From Candidatus Bathyarchaeota archaeon (GTDB lineage Archaea > Thermoproteota > Bathyarchaeia > TCS64), in contig WJJC01000105.1 in assembly GCA_014729945.1 (NCBI GenBank), positions 1-8,875 on the forward strand: DNA of 8,875 nt. Direction: 5' to 3'. The notes under the pieces were generated by a model. The model was not told where the DNA came from. It did not search any database and worked only from the letters and a program-made list of their open reading frames with translations. Of the stretch, positions 5,875-8,875 are shown piece after piece. Each line of letters opens with the position of its first letter. The first letter of the stretch is position 1. A program made the position numbers and the translations under genes.

Positions 5875-6543
5875 ATGGATAAGCAGAGACATGCAGAGGA
5901 TATATTCCAACGATTAACAGAAACCTATACCGACATAGATGGCACTGAGCTACGCCATGATAATCCATTAGAGCTACTGGTAGCCACAATACTCTCAGCC
6001 CAAGCCACAGATAAACAGATCAACAAGGTAACCCGAAAACTATTCAAAAAATACAAGACACTGGAAGACTACGCATATGCCCCCAGAGAAGAACTGGAAC
6101 AAGATATAAGGTCCTCCGGCTTCTACAGGAGAAAAGCTGACGCGTTACAATCAACTGCCCAAACCTTACTGGATAAACACAATGGAAAAGTCCCCGAAAC
6201 CATGGAGGAACTCGTAGAACTAAAAGGGGTAGGCCGAAAGACAGCTAACATAGTCCTCAGCGGAGCCTATGGGAAGAATGTTGGGATCGCCGTGGACACA
6301 CATGTGGATAGACTCAGCCACCGTCTAGGTTTAACCGAAGAGAAGTATCGTAACAAAGTTGAACAGGATCTCATGAAGCTGTTTCCCAAGGAACGCTGGT
6401 GGGCAGTAAACTATCTCCTCATAACTCATGGAAGACAGGTATGCGACGCCAAGAAACCGGATTGCCTAAGCTGTAACCTGAATGATATGTGTCCCTCAGC
6501 CTATACTTTCGATCATAACCGGAAAGAAGAGTCAAGCCTCTGA
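5875..6543 (+). CDS. nth: Endonuclease III (base-excision repair DNA glycosylase/AP lyase)
   Basis: A 222-aa enzyme that removes oxidised pyrimidines from DNA and cleaves at the abasic site. The core is complete: LLVATILSAQATD (34-46), the helix-hairpin-helix ELKGVGRKTANIVL (115-128) with catalytic Lys122, and VDTHVDR (140-146) with catalytic Asp141. The C-terminal 4Fe-4S loop has cysteines 190, 197, 200 and 206, the exact Cys-x6-Cys-x2-Cys-x5-Cys pattern. Length matches the family. One residue is added between Lys and Asp relative to the E. coli enzyme as I recall it. The ATG lies 26 nt from a TATA-like box, so the mRNA is probably leaderless. The last 12 nt overlap the end of a small minus-strand ORF. 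Confidence 0.97.
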   Translation: MDKQRHAEDIFQRLTETYTDIDGTELRHDNPLELLVATILSAQATDKQINKVTRKLFKKYKTLEDYAYAPREELEQDIRSSGFYRRKADALQSTAQTLLDKHNGKVPETMEELVELKGVGRKTANIVLSGAYGKNVGIAVDTHVDRLSHRLGLTEEKYRNKVEQDLMKLFPKERWWAVNYLLITHGRQVCDAKKPDCLSCNLNDMCPSAYTFDHNRKEESSL

Positions 6544-6645
6544 GCTTAACTCGATTTTTCCCTCTGAGACTAGTCGACATAGTAGCCCTAGGATTATGAT
6601 GGTGACCAAGATGAGGAGACCGAGCAGTATATTGTTAATCAGCAT
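6532..6645 (-). CDS. Putative 37-aa single-helix membrane miniprotein
   Basis: An ATG at 6645 opens a 37-codon frame ending in TGA at 6532-6534. The product begins MLINN, has an uninterrupted hydrophobic helix (about 6-23, rich in Leu/Ile), and ends in a polar tail, CRLVSEGKIELSSEA. A TATA-like TTTTATA is centred 29 nt upstream, ideal for a leaderless mRNA. It lies 48 nt downstream of the gamma-carbonic-anhydrase-like gene and fills almost all of the 150-bp gap between that gene and nth, overlapping the nth end by 12 nt. No family is recognised. It could be a spurious reading frame, but the combination of helix and well-placed promoter makes it a good candidate for a small membrane protein. 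Confidence 0.5.
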   Translation of the reverse strand: MLINNILLGLLILVTIIILGLLCRLVSEGKIELSSEA

Positions 6646-6670
6646 TTGCCTGAATAAGAGTTAAATATGC

Positions 6671-6677
6671 TATAAAA
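6671..6677 (-). promoter_or_regulatory. TATA-like box upstream of the 37-aa ORF
   Basis: TTTTATA on the minus strand is centred 29 nt from the ATG at 6645. It lies in the 48-nt gap just after the gamma-carbonic-anhydrase-like gene, so the small ORF could be transcribed on its own. A second A/T box (TATTTAA, 6667-6661) lies nearer the ATG, at about 19 nt. Confidence 0.45.
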
Positions 6678-6691
6678 GTTAAAAGAAAGAA
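6677..6691 (-). terminator. T-rich 3' end of the nadC-nadA-hexapeptide block
   Basis: On the minus strand, TTTCTTTCTTTTAAC starts 3 nt after the stop of the hexapeptide-protein gene. It is a plausible oligo-T termination zone but runs straight into the TATA-like box of the small ORF, so it may only be promoter-flanking sequence. Confidence 0.3.
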
Positions 6692-6693
6692 AC

Positions 6694-7215
6694 TTAGTCC
6701 TCAGCATAGATCTTCTTATAGACCTTTGCTTTACTGAGGGTTCTCTCATGCTCCTTTGCCATATACTCGTGTTCAGCCTCCTTGCATTCTCTAACCGGTT
6801 TGGCTGGTACACCTAGCACAAGTTGGTTCTCCTCTATCATTGTTCTCGGGGATACCAAGGCTCCTGATCCCACGATGGACCTTGAACCTATCTTGGCGTT
6901 ATCCAGTACAATCGCTCCTATCCCCACAATAGACCCATCATCCACTACTGCACCATGCACAGTAGCTCCATGACTGATAATGACATCCTCACCGATCTCA
7001 ACCGGGTTACCTGTTGGTGCCTCAATTAGACAGTTCTCCAAGACCGTGGTGCGGGCGCCGATTTTCACCGTATCATCGTCTCCCCGTATCACAGCATTAG
7101 TCCATACGTTAACATCCTCCCCCAGGGTAACGTCACCTATAACCCATGAACCCGGAGCCAAGAATACTGATGGATGTATCTCGGGTTTCTTTCCCATAAA
7201 CTCTACAACACTCAT
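6694..7215 (-). CDS. Gamma-class carbonic-anhydrase-like hexapeptide-repeat protein
   Basis: A 173-aa left-handed beta-helix protein of the gamma carbonic anhydrase/YrdA/PaaY group, normally trimeric. It starts GKKPEIHPSVFLAPGSWVIGDV (8-29), has VIRGDDD (42-48) with the conserved Arg44 and Asp46, ISHGATVHGA (80-89) with zinc-ligand His82 and His87, and GVPAKPVR before a C-terminal helix (142-172). The third ligand is missing: where the family has N-x-Q-D-x4-H, this protein reads TVLENCLIE, with Glu65 in place of His and the Asn and Gln also changed. It may bind metal differently or be an acyl/CoA-linked or structural relative rather than a carbonic anhydrase. It lies 55 nt after nadA with no clear promoter, so it is probably cotranscribed. 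Confidence 0.9.
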   Translation of the reverse strand: MSVVEFMGKKPEIHPSVFLAPGSWVIGDVTLGEDVNVWTNAVIRGDDDTVKIGARTTVLENCLIEAPTGNPVEIGEDVIISHGATVHGAVVDDGSIVGIGAIVLDNAKIGSRSIVGSGALVSPRTMIEENQLVLGVPAKPVRECKEAEHEYMAKEHERTLSKAKVYKKIYAED

Positions 7216-7270
7216 ATTATCACATCTAATATCTAGGAACCAGTACAGGTAAGAGAAAAGAGTATCGAGT

Positions 7271-8188
7271 CTAGCTCAGCTCAAGCATCCGCTCAATAGC
7301 TTTGCTTGCTTTCTCCGCTATCTCCTCAGGTACCTCTACTACAGGCTTCTCGTTAACCAGAGACTCATACAAGTTCTCCAAGGTTATCCTCTTCATGGCG
7401 GCGCATATAGCGTACTCTTTGGCTGGTAGGAACCTCTTCTCCGGGTTTTCCCTCTGGAGTCTCGCAATCAACCCCTCCTCCGTACCCACGATAATGGTCT
7501 CAGTTTCTGTCTCCTCCGCGCGCCTTACCATACCACCCGTGCTTAGAACATAGTCCGCTTTATCTTGGAACTCTGGTTCGCACTCAGGGTGAGCCCAGAC
7601 CTCGGCGCCGGGATACTTTTTCTTTAACTTCATGGCTTCCTCACCTTGGCCGAAGAATCTGTGAACCCTGCAGTGCCCGTCCTCAGGAACCACAATTAAC
7701 TCGACTTCAGGTAATCTCTGCTGTACATAGTAGGCCAGGTTCCTGTCAGGACCGAATATCACCTTATCTCCTCCAAGCTTTTTCACTATTCTATCAGCGT
7801 TGGCGGATGTACATGTCGCTGTAGCCTCTGCCTTTGCCTCAGCCAGTGTATTAACATATAACACCACGGGTGCTTCTGGGTGTCTCTTCTTCGCCTCAAA
7901 CAGTACCTCCATGGATAGCATACCCGCCATGGGGCACTTTGCTTCCCCGTTGGGGATAATCACCTTCTTCTCCGGGTTCAATACTTTGGCGGTCTCGGCC
8001 ATAAAGTCCACTCCGCAGAAGACGATCATATCCGCTTCTTCGGCCTCCTGTGCCCTCCTGCATAGCTCAAGGCTGTCCCCCAGAAAATCAGCTATCTCCT
8101 GTATCTCGGGGATCTGATAGTTATGTACAAGGAGTAGGGCGTTTTTCTCTTCTTTTAACTCGATTATCTTCTCTTGTAATTGATTCAT
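7271..8188 (-). CDS. nadA: Quinolinate synthase A
   Basis: A 4Fe-4S dehydratase that condenses iminoaspartate with dihydroxyacetone phosphate to quinolinate in de novo NAD synthesis. The 305-aa length is right for archaeal NadA. Visible signatures: LLLVHNYQIPEIQEIADFLGDSL (18-40), VFCGVDFMAETAKVLNP (56-72), KCPMAGM with cluster Cys85, YVNTLAEAKA, TSANA, FGPDRNLA (145-152), GHCRVH (171-176), HPEC with Cys203, STGGM (216-220), and ICAAMKRITL with Cys262. Cys85, Cys203 and Cys262 are the three cluster ligands. The ATG overlaps the nadC stop as ATGA, so the two are translationally coupled and made together. Confidence 0.97.
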   Translation of the reverse strand: MNQLQEKIIELKEEKNALLLVHNYQIPEIQEIADFLGDSLELCRRAQEAEEADMIVFCGVDFMAETAKVLNPEKKVIIPNGEAKCPMAGMLSMEVLFEAKKRHPEAPVVLYVNTLAEAKAEATATCTSANADRIVKKLGGDKVIFGPDRNLAYYVQQRLPEVELIVVPEDGHCRVHRFFGQGEEAMKLKKKYPGAEVWAHPECEPEFQDKADYVLSTGGMVRRAEETETETIIVGTEEGLIARLQRENPEKRFLPAKEYAICAAMKRITLENLYESLVNEKPVVEVPEEIAEKASKAIERMLELS

Positions 8189-8875
8189 TTTATCATCTCG
8201 ATCTCAAATTTAACATCAAGGCTGCGGATACTATGGGTCAAGGCGCCGAGACTGATAATATCCGCCCCAGCTTCAGCGTAATCACCGGCGTTATCCGAGG
8301 TGATACCTCCAGAAGCCTCAAAGATAACGCCTTCACGTAAACCAAGCTCATCTAGTTTGCTCAGATTCTCCCTGATCTCATCAGGTGTCATGTTATCAAA
8401 CATGATTATATCGGCTCCAGCCTCCGCTGCCTCAACAGCATCCTCCAAGCTCCTTACCTCTATCTCCAACATCTTGGTGAAGCTAACCCACATCCGAGCC
8501 AGATTCACTGCATCAGCTACACTTGGCACCAACTCAAGGTGATTATCCTTTATCAATACACAGTCATCCAACCTGAATCTGTGAGGATCACCGCCTCCAT
8601 GGATCACGGCTCTTTTATCGAACTCACGGAATCCGGGCACTGTTTTTCTGGTCGCGGCTATTCGTGTGGAGGGGTTTCTTTTGTTTACTTCTTTTACTAT
8701 ATCTGCGGTTTTTGTGGCTATTCCAGCCATGCGTCCAATGATGTTCAAAGCCAGTCTCTCTCCTCTGAGAAGCGCCCTAGCGGGGCCCCGTACTGTTAAC
8801 AGGGTTTCTCCTGCTTCCGTTCTTTCACTGTCTTTCTTATGATACTCGACGCTACAATTCAGTATCTTGAATACT
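8185..8875 (-). CDS. nadC: Nicotinate-nucleotide pyrophosphorylase (quinolinate phosphoribosyltransferase), 5'-truncated by the window
   Basis: It converts quinolinate and PRPP to nicotinate mononucleotide, the step after NadA. The frame stays open past the TTG at 8748 to the window edge, giving 229 residues; about 50 N-terminal residues are missing. Motifs in order: RGPARALLRGERLALNIIGR (leading into MAGIATKT), ATRKTVPGFREFDKRAV, IHGGGDPHRFRLDDCVLIKDNHL, EVRSLEDAVEAAEAGADIIMFDN, EASGGIT, and AGADIISLGALTHS. These cover the dimer interface, the substrate-binding Arg/His/Lys cluster and the phosphate-binding barrel end. The end overlaps the nadA start by 4 nt. The source of iminoaspartate (NadB or aspartate dehydrogenase) would be expected further upstream, beyond the window. 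Confidence 0.97.
   Translation of the reverse strand, partial: VFKILNCSVEYHKKDSERTEAGETLLTVRGPARALLRGERLALNIIGRMAGIATKTADIVKEVNKRNPSTRIAATRKTVPGFREFDKRAVIHGGGDPHRFRLDDCVLIKDNHLELVPSVADAVNLARMWVSFTKMLEIEVRSLEDAVEAAEAGADIIMFDNMTPDEIRENLSKLDELGLREGVIFEASGGITSDNAGDYAEAGADIISLGALTHSIRSLDVKFEIEMIK

Noticed and set aside
6482..6664. A 60-codon plus-strand frame overlapping the nth end and the following gap
   Set aside because: It runs out of frame through the nth iron-sulfur loop codons, has Ser/Ile-rich low-complexity composition and no promoter; the opposite-strand 37-codon frame explains the gap better.
8185..8748. nadC starting at the TTG at 8748
   Set aside because: The frame continues upstream to the window edge with conserved NadC sequence (RGPARALLRGERLA), so the TTG is an internal Leu codon and the gene is truncated only by the window.
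1..8875. CRISPR arrays, tRNA or rRNA genes, insertion sequences
   Set aside because: No spaced direct repeats, no cloverleaf-like segment, no rRNA signature and no transposase or terminal repeats were found by eye on either strand.

Overview
The window comes from an archaeon. The evidence is an archaeal-type aspartyl-tRNA synthetase, a Pth2-type peptidyl-tRNA hydrolase, an Alba chromatin protein, an archaeal zinc-ribbon/KH-like protein, and A/T-rich TATA-like boxes about 25-30 nt upstream of several start codons, often with no room for a leader. Base composition is moderate. The lineage cannot be fixed by eye. The Alba protein resembles those of the TACK/Asgard side, but that is only an impression. 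The DNA is densely coding, and no gap exceeds about 130 bp. I see no rRNA, tRNA, mobile element or CRISPR array.

Layout: (1) Positions 1-168 (+) hold the last 55 residues of a probable M20-type metallopeptidase. It converges on the next block across a 75-bp gap with two small palindromes. (2) An information-processing block lies on the minus strand, read from 2847 down to 244: alba, a zinc-ribbon/KH-like RNA-binding protein, aspS and pth2. Spacing is tight; pth2 probably starts at a TTG one base after the aspS stop. (3) A second minus-strand block runs from 5804 to 2979: a sulfite-oxidase-fold molybdopterin oxidoreductase, a 119-aa four-helix membrane protein, and a 589-aa amidohydrolase of the D-aminoacylase family. 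(4) A divergent intergenic region at 5805-5874 has one palindromic TTTAAA that could serve both the oxidoreductase and nth (endonuclease III, +). (5) A metabolic block on the minus strand runs from the right edge to 6694: nadC (5' end missing), nadA (ATGA overlap with nadC), then a gamma-carbonic-anhydrase-like hexapeptide protein. It is followed by an unannotated 37-codon single-helix membrane ORF (6532-6645) with its own TATA-like box; its end overlaps the nth 3' end.

How the genes work together: aspS and pth2 form a translation pair (charging tRNA and recycling peptidyl-tRNA). The KH-like protein beside them probably acts on RNA. NadA and NadC are consecutive steps of de novo NAD synthesis (iminoaspartate to quinolinate to nicotinate mononucleotide). 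The oxidoreductase, membrane protein and amidohydrolase are co-oriented but have no proven shared pathway. Nothing in the window is clearly a new defence or mobile system. The most notable items are the hidden small membrane ORF, the carbonic-anhydrase homologue lacking a metal-ligand histidine, the KH-like protein without a GxxG loop, and the AspRS with unusual residues at its tRNA-discrimination positions.
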